DNA of 64,000 nucleotides from Aeromonas sp. FDAARGOS 1405 (GTDB lineage Bacteria; Pseudomonadota; Gammaproteobacteria; Enterobacterales; Aeromonadaceae). This document shows, piece by piece, positions 27,911-36,953 of the stretch. The notes beneath the pieces are model-generated. The model was given only the letters and a program-made list of their open reading frames with translations. It ran no database searches and was not told the origin of the DNA. A program made the translations under genes and the position numbers. The first letter of the stretch is position 1. Every line of letters begins with the position of its first letter. The DNA is taken from positions 3,977,001 through 4,041,000 of the forward strand of contig NZ_CP077311.1 of NCBI RefSeq assembly GCF_019048265.1. Direction: 5' to 3'.

Positions 27911-29581
27911 TTACTCACCCTTGGCGGCTTTGAACGCTTCCATCATAGCATTGCTGAACACAACTTCTTCTTGCTGGTTCAGGTTATCGATAGCAACACG
28001 CTCATCAGCCTCGTCCTTAGCACGGACAGACAGGCTTACGGTGCGGTTCTTACGATCAACGCCCATGAATTTAGCTTCAACTTCGTCACCAACAGACAGC
28101 ACCAGAGTGGCGTCTTCTACGCGGTCACGAGCAGCGTCGGAGGCACGCAGGTAGCCTTCTACGCCATCAGCCAGTTCGATAACGGCACCTTTGGCATCAA
28201 CCTCGGTAACCTTACCCTTCACGATAGCACCTTTCTTGTTGTCAGCCAGGTACTTGTTGAACGGGTCTTCTTCGATCTGCTTGACACCCAGGGAGATGCG
28301 CTCACGCTCCGGATCCACTTGCAGAACAACGGCTTCGATCTCGTCGCCTTTCTTGAATTCACGCACGGCTTCTTCGCCCTGGTTGTTCCAGGAGATGTCA
28401 GACAGGTGAACCAGACCGTCGATGCCGCCATCCAGACCGATGAAGATACCGAAGTCAGTGATGGACTTGATCTTGCCGGAAACACGGTCGCCTTTGGCGT
28501 GAGTTTCGGCAAACAGCTGCCACGGGTTGGATTTGCACTGCTTCAGACCCAGGGAGATACGACGACGCTCTTCGTCGATGTCCAGAACCATCACGTCAAC
28601 CACGTCGCCAACGTTAACAACTTTGGACGGGTGGATGTTCTTGTTGGTCCAATCCATCTCGGATACGTGTACCAGGCCTTCAACGCCTTCTTCGATTTCA
28701 ACGAAGCAGCCGTAGTCGGTCAGGTTGGTCACGCGGCCAGACAGACGGGTGGTCTCCGGGTAACGCTTGGCGATAGCAACCCAGGGATCTTCGCCCAGCT
28801 GCTTCAGACCCAGGGATACACGGGTACGCTCGCGGTCGAACTTCAGAACCTTGACAGCGATCTCGTCGCCAACGTTGACGATTTCGGAAGGATGCTTAAC
28901 GCGCTTCCACGCCATGTCGGTGATGTGCAGCAGGCCGTCAACACCGCCCAGATCTACGAATGCACCGTAGTCGGTCAGGTTCTTGACGATACCCTTAACT
29001 TCTTGACCTTCTTGCAGGTTAGCCAGCAGGCTTTCGCGCTCGGAGGTGTTCTCGGTCTCGATCACGGCACGACGGGAAACAACAACGTTGTTGCGCTTCT
29101 GGTCCAGCTTGATGACTTTGAACTCGAGTTCTTTGTTTTCCAGGTGAGCGGTGTCACGGATCGGACGCACGTCAACCAGAGAACCCGGCAGGAAGGCACG
29201 GATGCCGTTCAGTTCAACGGTGAAACCACCCTTGACCTTGCCGTTGATGATACCGATAACGGTAGCTTGCTCTTCGTAAGCCTTCTCAAGCTGCAGCCAG
29301 GCTTCGTGGCGCTTGGCTTTTTCGCGGGACAGCTTGGTTTCGCCGAAACCATCTTCGATAGAGTCCAGAGCCACGTCAACGGTGTCGCCGACGTTGATTT
29401 CCAGCTCGCCCATGGCGTTCTTGAATTCTTCAGCCGGGATAGCGGACTCGGATTTCAGACCGGCGTCAACCAGTACGAAACCGTTCTCGATAGCAACGAC
29501 AGTACCCTTGACGATGGAACCTTGACGGGTTTCAACGGCGTTCAGGGACTCTTCAAAGAGTTGAGCAAAAGATTCGATCAT
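27911..29581 (-). CDS. rpsA: 30S ribosomal protein S1
   Basis: A 556-residue protein with six S1 OB-fold repeats that brings mRNA to the ribosome. The first two repeats are the ribosome-binding type ([19 protein letters not shown]), and the rest are RNA-binding repeats with [38 protein letters not shown] and [19 protein letters not shown]. The start [13 protein letters not shown] is invariant. The 94-base gap to cmk contains the leader used for S1 autocontrol in enterobacteria. Confidence 0.98.
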
Positions 29582-29675
29582 TGTTTATGTCACAAATGAA
29601 ACATCCACTTGCAATCCGGCACAAGCGGGGCTGTTTTAAATAATCTGCGCCATCCTTGGTGCAGACGACCGGATG

Positions 29676-30368
29676 TCAGCTTGCGCTGGCATCACCAAGT
29701 TGTTGCTCTGCATAGGCGAGCACTGTTGCCAGTACTTCATCTATGGTCATGGCGGTAGAGTCTACCACCAGAGCATCTTCTGCCGGTTTCAGGGGTGCAG
29801 TAGCGCGATTTCTGTCGCGATCGTCACGTTCCCGAATCTCGGTTAAAAGACGCTCAAAGTTAACATCAAAGCCCTTATCTTGCAACTGCTTATAGCGACG
29901 CTGGGCCCGTTCTTCGGCACTGGCGTCGAGGAAAATCTTCACCTCGGCCTCAGGGAAAACCACGGTCCCCATGTCACGACCATCGGCAATCAGACCTGGG
30001 GCCTGACGAAATGCACGCTGACGGCGCAGCAAGGCTTCGCGCACCCGGGGGAAGGCGGCGATTTTACTGGCAGCATTACCCACTTCTTCGGTGCGGATGG
30101 TGCGGGAGACATCTTCCCCTTCCAGGATTACCTTGACCAGATCGCCCTCAACCTGAAATTGCACATCCAGATTGGCAGCCAGCGGCACCAGTGAGGCTTC
30201 ACTGTCCAGCTCTACATCGTGATGCAGGGCGGCCAGGGACAACACCCGATAGATGGCGCCCGAGTCCAGCAAGTGCCAACCCAGCTTCTCAGCAAGCAGC
30301 TGACACAAGGTGCCTTTACCTGCACCACTGGGGCCATCAATTGTCATTACGGGGGCCATCTGAGGCAT
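29676..30368 (-). CDS. cmk: Cytidylate kinase
   Basis: Phosphorylates CMP and dCMP. The 230 residues start [12 protein letters not shown] with aggagag seven bases upstream, matching the E. coli start MTAIAPVITIDG; the longer frame to 30470 is rejected. The P-loop GPSGAGKGT is at residues 12-20, with [21 protein letters not shown] and [13 protein letters not shown]. Confidence 0.97.
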   Translation of the reverse strand: MPQMAPVMTIDGPSGAGKGTLCQLLAEKLGWHLLDSGAIYRVLSLAALHHDVELDSEASLVPLAANLDVQFQVEGDLVKVILEGEDVSRTIRTEEVGNAASKIAAFPRVREALLRRQRAFRQAPGLIADGRDMGTVVFPEAEVKIFLDASAEERAQRRYKQLQDKGFDVNFERLLTEIRERDDRDRNRATAPLKPAEDALVVDSTAMTIDEVLATVLAYAEQQLGDASAS

Positions 30369-30616
30369 AACTTCTCTCCTGCACTGTGTTGCTCCCATCC
30401 CGAAGGGGTGGGTTAATGGGCGCCGATTATACCCGAATGTGGTGAGCCTGGCAGTCATCAATCCGCACAAAGGGCCAAAACCCCGCCGGACAGCTGTGCT
30501 TGTATCTCATTTGGAGATTTCATTAAGCAATGCAGGGACTTGTTCTTATGGTCGTTCCTGACAAGGCGCGCTAAACTGGCCCCCTTTTTTGAGCCGTTAG
30601 TAGTAAGGAGCAACCT

Positions 30617-31210
30617 ATGAGCAGCGTTACCCTCGTGGCCAAATCCAAATTGCCAACCCCCTGGGGCACCTTCACGCTGGTAGGTTTTCAGGAAACCGGC
30701 ACAGGCAAAGATCACGCCGCACTGGTGATGGGCGACATTACCGGTGACGAGCCCGTGCTGGGCCGGATCCACTCAGAGTGCCTGACCGGCGACGCCCTGT
30801 TCAGCCTGCGTTGTGACTGCGGTTTCCAGTTGCAGGCGGCCATGGAGAATATCGCCAAAGCCGGTCGTGGCGTGTTGCTGTATGTGCGTCAAGAGGGCCG
30901 AGGCATCGGCTTGCTCAACAAAATCCGCGCCTATCACCTGCAGGATCAGGGGGCCGATACCGTGGAAGCCAACGTGGCCCTTGGTTTCGCCGCCGATATG
31001 CGCGACTACACCATCTGCGCCGATATGCTCAAGCAGCTTGAGGTCAAGTCTCTCAAACTGATGACCAACAACCCGCGCAAGATGAAAGCGATGGAATCCT
31101 TCGGTATTCCAGTGGCCGAACGGGTACCGTTGCAGGAAGGGCGCAATCCCCACAACGAGTTCTATCTGTCGACCAAGGCCAACAAGCTGGATCATATGCT
31201 CAAAAAATGA
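30617..31210 (+). CDS. ribA: GTP cyclohydrolase II
   Basis: First committed step of riboflavin synthesis. The 197 residues show the zinc cysteines in [18 protein letters not shown], the catalytic [15 protein letters not shown], and LMTNNPRKM. It is monocistronic, preceded by taaggag and followed by a terminator. The gap 30471-30616 between cmk and ribA, which are divergent, shows no FMN riboswitch. Confidence 0.97.
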   Translation: MSSVTLVAKSKLPTPWGTFTLVGFQETGTGKDHAALVMGDITGDEPVLGRIHSECLTGDALFSLRCDCGFQLQAAMENIAKAGRGVLLYVRQEGRGIGLLNKIRAYHLQDQGADTVEANVALGFAADMRDYTICADMLKQLEVKSLKLMTNNPRKMKAMESFGIPVAERVPLQEGRNPHNEFYLSTKANKLDHMLKK

Positions 31211-31238
31211 GCCTGGATTGACGAATGTCAGATAGTCA

Positions 31239-31265
31239 AACGCCTCCCATTGGGAGGCGTTTTTC
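31239..31265. terminator. Terminator after ribA
   Basis: Ten-base inverted repeat aacgcctccc (31239-31248) and gggaggcgtt (31252-31261) followed by T. Confidence 0.85.
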
Positions 31266-31291
31266 TTGGGATGACCACACATCAACCCTAG

Positions 31292-32248
31292 CTATCTAAG
31301 TGGCACGGTCAAATTGGCCAGCAGAGCTTCAAGCTCTTCGCCAGTGCGGGCAGCACAGTATTGTTCGACCCGCTCGCGGGTCAATTGCGGCGCGAGACGT
31401 TCAATCAGATCGTAGAGATAGCCGCATAAAAATGCCCCTCTGCGCAACCCGATAGCGGCCACACCGCCTGGTAGCCAGGGCGCCGTTTTGAGCACCAGCT
31501 CGCCATCGCGCTGGGGCTCCCAGGCAAAAGTTGCCATCACCCCTATACCCATCCCTTGTCTGACATAGGTCTTGAGCACATCGCTGTCGCTCGCACAGCA
31601 GGAGATCCGGCTCTCGGCATGAGCGCAATCAGTGCCATGAGCTGTGGAGAGAGCCCTTCCATCGGTCACCAATGCAAACTCCACCAGCTCGGCCGGGGTC
31701 AGCGATGGTGCTTTGGCCAACGGATGATCCTTGGACAGCACCAAGCCCCGTTGCCACTGAAAAGAAGGAAGCATCAGCAGATCGCTCCCCTCCTCCGGTT
31801 CATCCGCCAGCAGCAGATCGGCAGCGCCATCATGCACGGCTGCGCGGCACTGAGCCGCACTCCCTTGCATCACAGTTACGGCAACTTTGGGGAAGCGGGC
31901 CATGAATCCCTTGAGGATGGCGGGCAGAATATAGCGAGCTTGCAGATGAGTGGCGGCAATGGTGAGGGTTCCCAGCTCCGGATGCACATGCTGCCTGGCC
32001 ATTACCTTGATGGTGGCGACCTTGTCCAGCACCTCCGCGGCCACTTTGATCACATCCCGACCTATGGGGGTGATTTGGGTCAAGTGTTTGCCGCTACGCT
32101 CGAAGATCTGGATCCCCAGCTCATCCTCCAGCATCCGCACCTGTTTGCTGATCCCGGGCTGGGAGGTAAAGAGGCTCTCGGCGGTGGCCGACAGATTCAG
32201 CCTGTGGTTCGCCACCTCGACGATATAGCGCAATTGCTGCAATTTCAT
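31292..32248 (-). CDS. CysB-family LysR regulator (divergent paralogue)
   Basis: A 318-residue LysR-type regulator. The DNA-binding part is almost the CysB sequence (MKLQQLRYIVEVANHRLNLS, TSQPGISKQVRMLEDELG, FERSGKHLTQITP), while the effector domain has drifted. The segment corresponding to the CysB ligand threonines reads ATHLQARYILP, with Leu where CysB has Thr before Gln, and the stretch after ALVTDGRAL is shorter and cysteine-rich (GTDCAHAESRISCCAS). It therefore may read CysB/Cbl-type operators but respond to another signal. The start at 32248 is the family start. No sulphur gene is adjacent. Confidence 0.85.
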   Translation of the reverse strand: MKLQQLRYIVEVANHRLNLSATAESLFTSQPGISKQVRMLEDELGIQIFERSGKHLTQITPIGRDVIKVAAEVLDKVATIKVMARQHVHPELGTLTIAATHLQARYILPAILKGFMARFPKVAVTVMQGSAAQCRAAVHDGAADLLLADEPEEGSDLLMLPSFQWQRGLVLSKDHPLAKAPSLTPAELVEFALVTDGRALSTAHGTDCAHAESRISCCASDSDVLKTYVRQGMGIGVMATFAWEPQRDGELVLKTAPWLPGGVAAIGLRRGAFLCGYLYDLIERLAPQLTRERVEQYCAARTGEELEALLANLTVPLR

Positions 32249-32311
32249 GGTGTAGCCCTCAAGCGAACCCACCGTTAATAGTAACAAACTTTCAGCTATG
32301 GCCCGCCGCCA

Positions 32312-33187
32312 TCAGGCCGGGCGCTCCTTGAGTAGAAAATCACGCAAGGCACGGTTGGCCATGGATAGCGGATCGCCACGCCGCCACGCCACACAGAGGT
32401 CGAGGTAGATGGGCGGGTCGAAGGGCACGCCACTCAGATCCGGCTCCTCTTCCAGCACCATCCGCAAGAAGGTGGTCACCGCAAAACCTTGCCGCACCAC
32501 CGCCTTGAGCAGAGGGATAAGATTGCTCTCGAAGGCGATATCGGGTTCAACGCCCAGGCTCTGGGCTAGCGCCTCCATATGCTCCCGGTGGTAAAAACCA
32601 CGGCGAAACAGCGCCAGCTCCTGAGCAAAGAACTGCGAGAGGGTGACGGCCGGTTCGCCGCGCAAGGGGTGATCGTCCCCCACCACCATCAACATCTCTT
32701 CACTCAGCAGATGTGCCCCCTCGATGGCGGGGGGGAGATCACTGGTGATGAGAATGGCCAGATCGAGGGAGCCATCCACCATCCGGCTGAGCAGCTCACG
32801 GGTGCCGGCCTCTTCGACCCGGATCTTGAGGCCGGGATAGCGATGCTTGAAGGCCATCAGACGAGGGGGGAAATAGTAGGAGCCCATCATATAGGGGATC
32901 CCGATCCGCACTTCCCCCCGCTCCAGCCCCTTGAGCTCGGCCATCTCGGCCTCGGCCTGATGCATCTGCAACAACAAGCGCTCGGCATGGCGACAGAGCA
33001 CCTCTCCCTCCGGGGTGAGCCGTACCGCCCGGTCCTGTCGATCAAACAGCCGCAATTCGAGCTGCTGCTCCAGCTTGGCGATGGCCATGCTGATGGCCGG
33101 CTGTGCCACATGCAGACTGTTGGCTGCCTTGGTAAATGAGCTGGCATCCCTGACCGCCAGCAGATAGGTGAGCTGTTTCAGATCCAT
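32312..33187 (-). CDS. LysR-family regulator, probable partner of the divergent MFS exporter
   Basis: A 291-residue LysR regulator with N-terminal winged helix (MDLKQLTYLLAV, FTKAANSLHVAQPAISMAIAKLE) and a two-lobed effector domain. It is divergent from the MFS gene with a 95-base A+T-rich gap that contains a palindromic LTTR-type site. The pair resembles E. coli ynfL-ynfM. Confidence 0.88.
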   Translation of the reverse strand: MDLKQLTYLLAVRDASSFTKAANSLHVAQPAISMAIAKLEQQLELRLFDRQDRAVRLTPEGEVLCRHAERLLLQMHQAEAEMAELKGLERGEVRIGIPYMMGSYYFPPRLMAFKHRYPGLKIRVEEAGTRELLSRMVDGSLDLAILITSDLPPAIEGAHLLSEEMLMVVGDDHPLRGEPAVTLSQFFAQELALFRRGFYHREHMEALAQSLGVEPDIAFESNLIPLLKAVVRQGFAVTTFLRMVLEEEPDLSGVPFDPPIYLDLCVAWRRGDPLSMANRALRDFLLKERPA

Positions 33188-33210
33188 GTATCAGTTCATC
33201 TTATGAGATG

Positions 33211-33238
33211 GATAACTTAAATATATTATATTTATAAC
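33211..33238. promoter_or_regulatory. LTTR-type operator between the LysR gene and the MFS gene
   Basis: The divergent gap 33188-33282 contains ataactTAAATATATTATATTTAtaac, a near-palindrome centred near 33225 with a T-N11-A arrangement, in a tract without G+C. It is the only strong dyad in the gap. Confidence 0.5.
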
Positions 33239-33282
33239 TGCAAGGACTCTACCCTGACCAAAAGTAGTCAGGACAATACGCA

Positions 33283-34506
33283 ATGATTGAAGTCGGAAGT
33301 CGCGAGTGGATACGTGCAACCCTGGCCCTCAGCCTGGGCTCTTTTCTGGTGTTTCTGAACCTCTACCAGACCCACCCCCTGTTACCCCTGATTGCCGAGG
33401 TCTTCTCGGTCAACTCCCTCTCGGCCAGCTGGACCCTGGCAGGATGCACAGCAGGCCTTGCCGCCTCCTTGCTGATCTGCGCCAGACTGGCGGATCGCCA
33501 TGGCCGTCGGCAGGTCATGCTGGGTACACTCACCCTGGCGATCCTGCTCTCACTGTTGATCCCCCTGGTTGAGCAGTTTGGTTCACTGCTGTTGCTACGC
33601 ATCCTGCAGGGCGCGCTGCTGGCCGGGTTACCAGCCACTGCGATTGCCTATATGGGGGAAGAGTTCAGTAAACGGGCGCTGCTCTCGGCGGTGGGGGTCT
33701 ATATTGCCGCCAACTCCCTCGGTGGCATTGCCGGTCGGGTGGTCGGCGGCCTGCTGGCGGGCTGGTTTGGCGACTGGCAACATACCTTTCTGGGGATCGG
33801 TGTGATCAGCCTGTCACTGCTGCCGCTGGTCTTCTGGCTGCTGCCCCATCAGACCCGCTTTGTGGCGAGCGCCCCCGTTCGCGGCCAATTTGCTCGCGCC
33901 TTGCAGCAGCACCTGACCAATCCCTTGCTGGTAGGGGCTTACCTTATCGGGGGACTCAACTTTATGGTGTTTCTGAACCAGTTCAGTTATCTCACCTTCC
34001 TGCTGGCAAAGCCCCCATTCTCCTTGCCCACCCAGTGGCTCGGCATGCTGTTTCTCACCTATCTCTCGGGGACGGTGGCCTCCTCACTGAGCGGCCGCTT
34101 TGCCAACCGCTGGGGGGCACAACGCATGCTGCTGGTCGGGATCGCCCTGATGGCCCTCGGCAGTCTATGGCTACTGCAAGCTAGCCTGCTCGGGATCCTG
34201 AGTGGCTTGCTGATCTCCAGCTTCGGCTTTTTCCTGGCACACGCCTGCGCTAGTGCCTGGGTTGGTCATCATGTCGAACACAACCGCGCCCTCGCCTCCT
34301 CTCTCTATCTGGTAGCCTACTATCTGGGAGCCAGTCTGGGGGGACTTTACCTACACCCCTTCTGGGAGCAGGGCGAGCTGGGCGGTCTGGTCATGGGTAT
34401 TGAACTGGTCCTCATCTTGACGGCCGGCTTGAGCCTCTGGCTCGGCCGTCTCAAGCAGCGAAGCCAATCGCCACTGCCCGCCCAGCAACCCCACCGACAC
34501 GGGTAA
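33283..34506 (+). CDS. MFS transporter, YnfM-like
   Basis: A 407-residue major-facilitator permease with 12 predicted helices. The loop 2-3 motif is ARLADRHGRRQVMLG, and motif C-type glycine-rich segments (ANSLGGIAGRVVGGLLAGWFG) lie in helix 5, typical of drug-proton antiporters. The best match by eye is E. coli YnfM, an exporter of the arabinose-efflux-like group. Control by the divergent LysR protein is likely. Substrate unknown. Confidence 0.85.
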   Translation: MIEVGSREWIRATLALSLGSFLVFLNLYQTHPLLPLIAEVFSVNSLSASWTLAGCTAGLAASLLICARLADRHGRRQVMLGTLTLAILLSLLIPLVEQFGSLLLLRILQGALLAGLPATAIAYMGEEFSKRALLSAVGVYIAANSLGGIAGRVVGGLLAGWFGDWQHTFLGIGVISLSLLPLVFWLLPHQTRFVASAPVRGQFARALQQHLTNPLLVGAYLIGGLNFMVFLNQFSYLTFLLAKPPFSLPTQWLGMLFLTYLSGTVASSLSGRFANRWGAQRMLLVGIALMALGSLWLLQASLLGILSGLLISSFGFFLAHACASAWVGHHVEHNRALASSLYLVAYYLGASLGGLYLHPFWEQGELGGLVMGIELVLILTAGLSLWLGRLKQRSQSPLPAQQPHRHG

Positions 34507-34571
34507 CAGGCTCAGCGCAAACAGGGTCACCCACGAGCAGATAGCGCTCTCGCAACCCAGCACCGCCAGAT

Positions 34572-34605
34572 AGCAAAAGGGGTCACACCGGTGACCCCTT
34601 TTGCT
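34572..34605. terminator. Terminator after the MFS gene
   Basis: Fifteen-bp perfect inverted repeat agcaaaaggggtcac (34572-34586) and gtgaccccttttgct (34591-34605), loop accg; usable in both directions. Confidence 0.8.
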
Positions 34606-34651
34606 GCGTTATTCAAGAGCCTGTCAGGCTCGCACCGCATTGAGCGCAGGA

Positions 34652-35206
34652 TCACTCCTGATCGAAATAATCCGCAGGCACCGCGACCACAGCACCGGTC
34701 GCCACCTCTTCGGCGATCACCTCAGCCAGCGAGCGTAAGTGAAACTTGATCTGACCGGAGGGCAACATCAGGCCGATATCGGGGTTGCGGGTATCCTGCA
34801 TATTGCCGGTTTTGAATGGCTGCTCGGGATAGCGCGCTACCAGATCCTGCAGTGAAGTAACCACCAGCTCGATATGTTCCAGTCCTGCCTGATGGATGCG
34901 CCCCGGTTTCGGCGCCGCCAGCTCGATACAGGGTACCTGCACCTCACCAGCCAGCAGTGGCTGATGCAACTGATAAGTGGCAATCGGGCGACCGCCGATC
35001 ATCCCCTCCACCAGCAAGGAGCCCGCTTCAGCCAATACAGCACACAGCGCGCGGTACTCCTGCAAGGTCGCCGCCCGATAACAGAGGTGATCGACCGTTG
35101 GCTGGGAAAATGTGACGCCAGCAGCGGCCAGTTCGGTCAACAGCTGAGAAACAAATGGGGCCATTGGCCCCAGTGTGGAATCGAGTGGGTGGGACATGCT
35201 TACCAT
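34652..35206 (-). CDS. YecM-family VOC-fold protein
   Basis: About 184 residues. It matches E. coli YecM, a VOC (glyoxalase) fold protein of unknown activity, in DHLCYRA, EGMIGGRPIATYQLHQP, VPCIELAAPKPG and HIELVV. Starts at 35206 or 35197 are both possible; the first overlaps the upstream gene by seven bases. The two genes are thus coupled. A metal site (His, Glu of HIELVV, Glu of CIEL) may be present. Confidence 0.8.
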   Translation of the reverse strand: MVSMSHPLDSTLGPMAPFVSQLLTELAAAGVTFSQPTVDHLCYRAATLQEYRALCAVLAEAGSLLVEGMIGGRPIATYQLHQPLLAGEVQVPCIELAAPKPGRIHQAGLEHIELVVTSLQDLVARYPEQPFKTGNMQDTRNPDIGLMLPSGQIKFHLRSLAEVIAEEVATGAVVAVPADYFDQE

Positions 35207-35964
35207 TTCTTCTTGGGTTGAAACAGGACATCGAGCTCGTCGGCTTCCTTGTCCTTGATGTTTTGCAGATCCTGCGCGCTGTTTTGCTGCTGCAGCTCTT
35301 CAAGCTCCTTGAGCCCCTGACGCATATCCTCTTCACGAGCCAACAGATAGGGATCCTTGTCGCCAATGCTGGCCATTGCCGACAACCCCTTGGTATAGAG
35401 CTGGCGGCAAGTACCATATTGGCCCTGAATGCGGGCATCCATCGCCCGCTTGACCAGATTCGAGATGTTGATTTTGAGCTGCATCAGCTCGAGACGACGA
35501 TCTTCCTGAGCAAACCCCTGCGGATCAATTTTGCCCTTGTTGTGCTCGACACGCAGTACGGCACGTAGCTTTTTTACCAGCTGCAACATCTGGATCGCCT
35601 GACGATCAGACTCGGGGGTTTTGAAGTGCCCCTCATCCTGCGCACTGTAATTTTCCTGCACGTTCTTGATCTGGATCTGCACATCGGCGATGCGCTGCTT
35701 GATCTGGTTGTTGGGCATCACCTGGGCGATGGCGCGATAGGCATCAAGGATCCGGTGCTGCAACAGCAACACCATGTTTTTGGAGAAAGGCACCAGATTG
35801 ACGTTCAGCAGTACCTCTTCGGTCTCGTCGGCTACCGTCTTGTGTCTGGCAACGGCGTGACGCTTTTCAGCCTCCGCCTTCTGCTTATATTGCTGTACCA
35901 CGTTATAGGCGATAACCAAAAACAGGAGCGCGCCGATAGACAGCAATACCAAAGTTAAAATCAT
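35200..35964 (-). CDS. Conserved membrane-anchored helical protein of unknown function
   Basis: A 254-residue protein with one N-terminal membrane helix (ILTLVLLSIGALLFLVIAYNVV), then a charged, almost entirely helical cytoplasmic part (LLLQHRILDAYRAIAQV, QIKQRIADVQIQIKNVQ, MQLKINISNLVKRAMDARIQGQYG) ending FQPKKKW. It looks like a coiled-coil or TPR-type scaffold, and I do not recognise the family. The ATG at 35964 is chosen; an upstream TTG is not supported. It is cotranscribed with the YecM gene. Confidence 0.65.
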   Translation of the reverse strand: MILTLVLLSIGALLFLVIAYNVVQQYKQKAEAEKRHAVARHKTVADETEEVLLNVNLVPFSKNMVLLLQHRILDAYRAIAQVMPNNQIKQRIADVQIQIKNVQENYSAQDEGHFKTPESDRQAIQMLQLVKKLRAVLRVEHNKGKIDPQGFAQEDRRLELMQLKINISNLVKRAMDARIQGQYGTCRQLYTKGLSAMASIGDKDPYLLAREEDMRQGLKELEELQQQNSAQDLQNIKDKEADELDVLFQPKKKW

Positions 35965-36156
35965 AGGATGTCCAAACCCCTGTCCCAATCCAATTGCGTG
36001 ATCCTACAACAGCTTATCTACTTAAGGTAGCCTGTAGATCCCCCCTTGCCCACGATTTGTCGCCAAGCTGTATACCCGGTCTCAGGGAAAGATTTCAGGA
36101 TCACGGGAAAATGACCATGGTGGTCATCACTCCCATAGTATCGCCCATCAGCGCCA

Positions 36157-36882
36157 TTACTTGAGGTTAAAGCCCTGCGATTGCAGGAATCCCAGCATGA
36201 AAGGGCGGGACTCCTTGCCCAGAATGGCGCGGATCTGGCTACTCCAGGTCTGCTGTTTGTTGTTGCTGCTGCGGGCCTGATAGTAGTCCGCGATCTGCTG
36301 ATCGTACCGGGCCAGCAGGTCGCGATCCAGCTCGTGCTGGTAGCGCTCCTGATGCACCACCAATCCCCTGGGCAGGCGGGGTTTCTGCTCCGGCTGCTGG
36401 GCAGGGTGGCCAAGGCAGAGGCCAAACAGCGGGATCACCTGATGGGGCAAGCCCAGTAGCTCGCTCACCTCGGCAGGATGGTTGCGAATGCCGCCGATAT
36501 AGACCCCGCCCAGTCCCAACGACTGGGCCGCCAGCAGGGCATTTTGCGCCATCAGGGCGCCGTCAATGGCACCGATCAACAACTGTTCCGCATAACCGGT
36601 CTGGGCCTCGGGCACGATCTGGCTGTGACGATGGTAATCGGCGCAGAACACCAGAAACTCGGCCGCCTGCACCACATAGGGTTGATTGCCCGCCAGCATG
36701 GCCAGCTGCTGACGCGCCTCGGGTTCACTGACTCGCACAATACTGGTCACCTGCAAAAAGCTCGAGGTCGAGGCGGACTGGGCGGCGGCGAGAATGACAT
36801 CCAGCTGCTGCGGGGCGATCGGCTCGGCAGTGAACTGACGAATGGAGCGATGGGAAAGGATAAGATCGATGGTCTGATTCAT
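36157..36882 (-). CDS. nfsA: Oxygen-insensitive NADPH nitroreductase
   Basis: An FMN enzyme that reduces nitro groups and quinones by two electrons. The 241 residues start MNQTIDLILSHRSIRQF with ggaggtgcc before the ATG. FMN-binding parts are HRSIR and SASTSSFLQ, and IGGIRNHPAEV with LGLPHQVIPLFGLCLGHP is typical of NfsA/Frp. The longer frame to 37263 is a shadow of the next gene. Confidence 0.92.
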   Translation of the reverse strand: MNQTIDLILSHRSIRQFTAEPIAPQQLDVILAAAQSASTSSFLQVTSIVRVSEPEARQQLAMLAGNQPYVVQAAEFLVFCADYHRHSQIVPEAQTGYAEQLLIGAIDGALMAQNALLAAQSLGLGGVYIGGIRNHPAEVSELLGLPHQVIPLFGLCLGHPAQQPEQKPRLPRGLVVHQERYQHELDRDLLARYDQQIADYYQARSSNNKQQTWSSQIRAILGKESRPFMLGFLQSQGFNLK

Positions 36883-36913
36883 GGCACCTCCAAAATGAGG
36901 TAACACCATAGCG

Positions 36914-36943
36914 AAAAAAACGAGGGAGCCCAAGGCTCCCTCG
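36914..36943 (-). terminator. Terminator of the AbgT gene
   Basis: Ten-bp stem cgagggagcc (36921-36930) with ggctccctcg (36934-36943), loop caa, running on the minus strand into seven T. Confidence 0.85.
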
Positions 36944-36953
36944 CACACCCAGC

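Noticed and set aside
27845-29599. 584-codon plus-strand frame
   Set aside because: It is the antisense of rpsA, created by codon bias in a highly expressed gene; the sense strand has six S1 domains.
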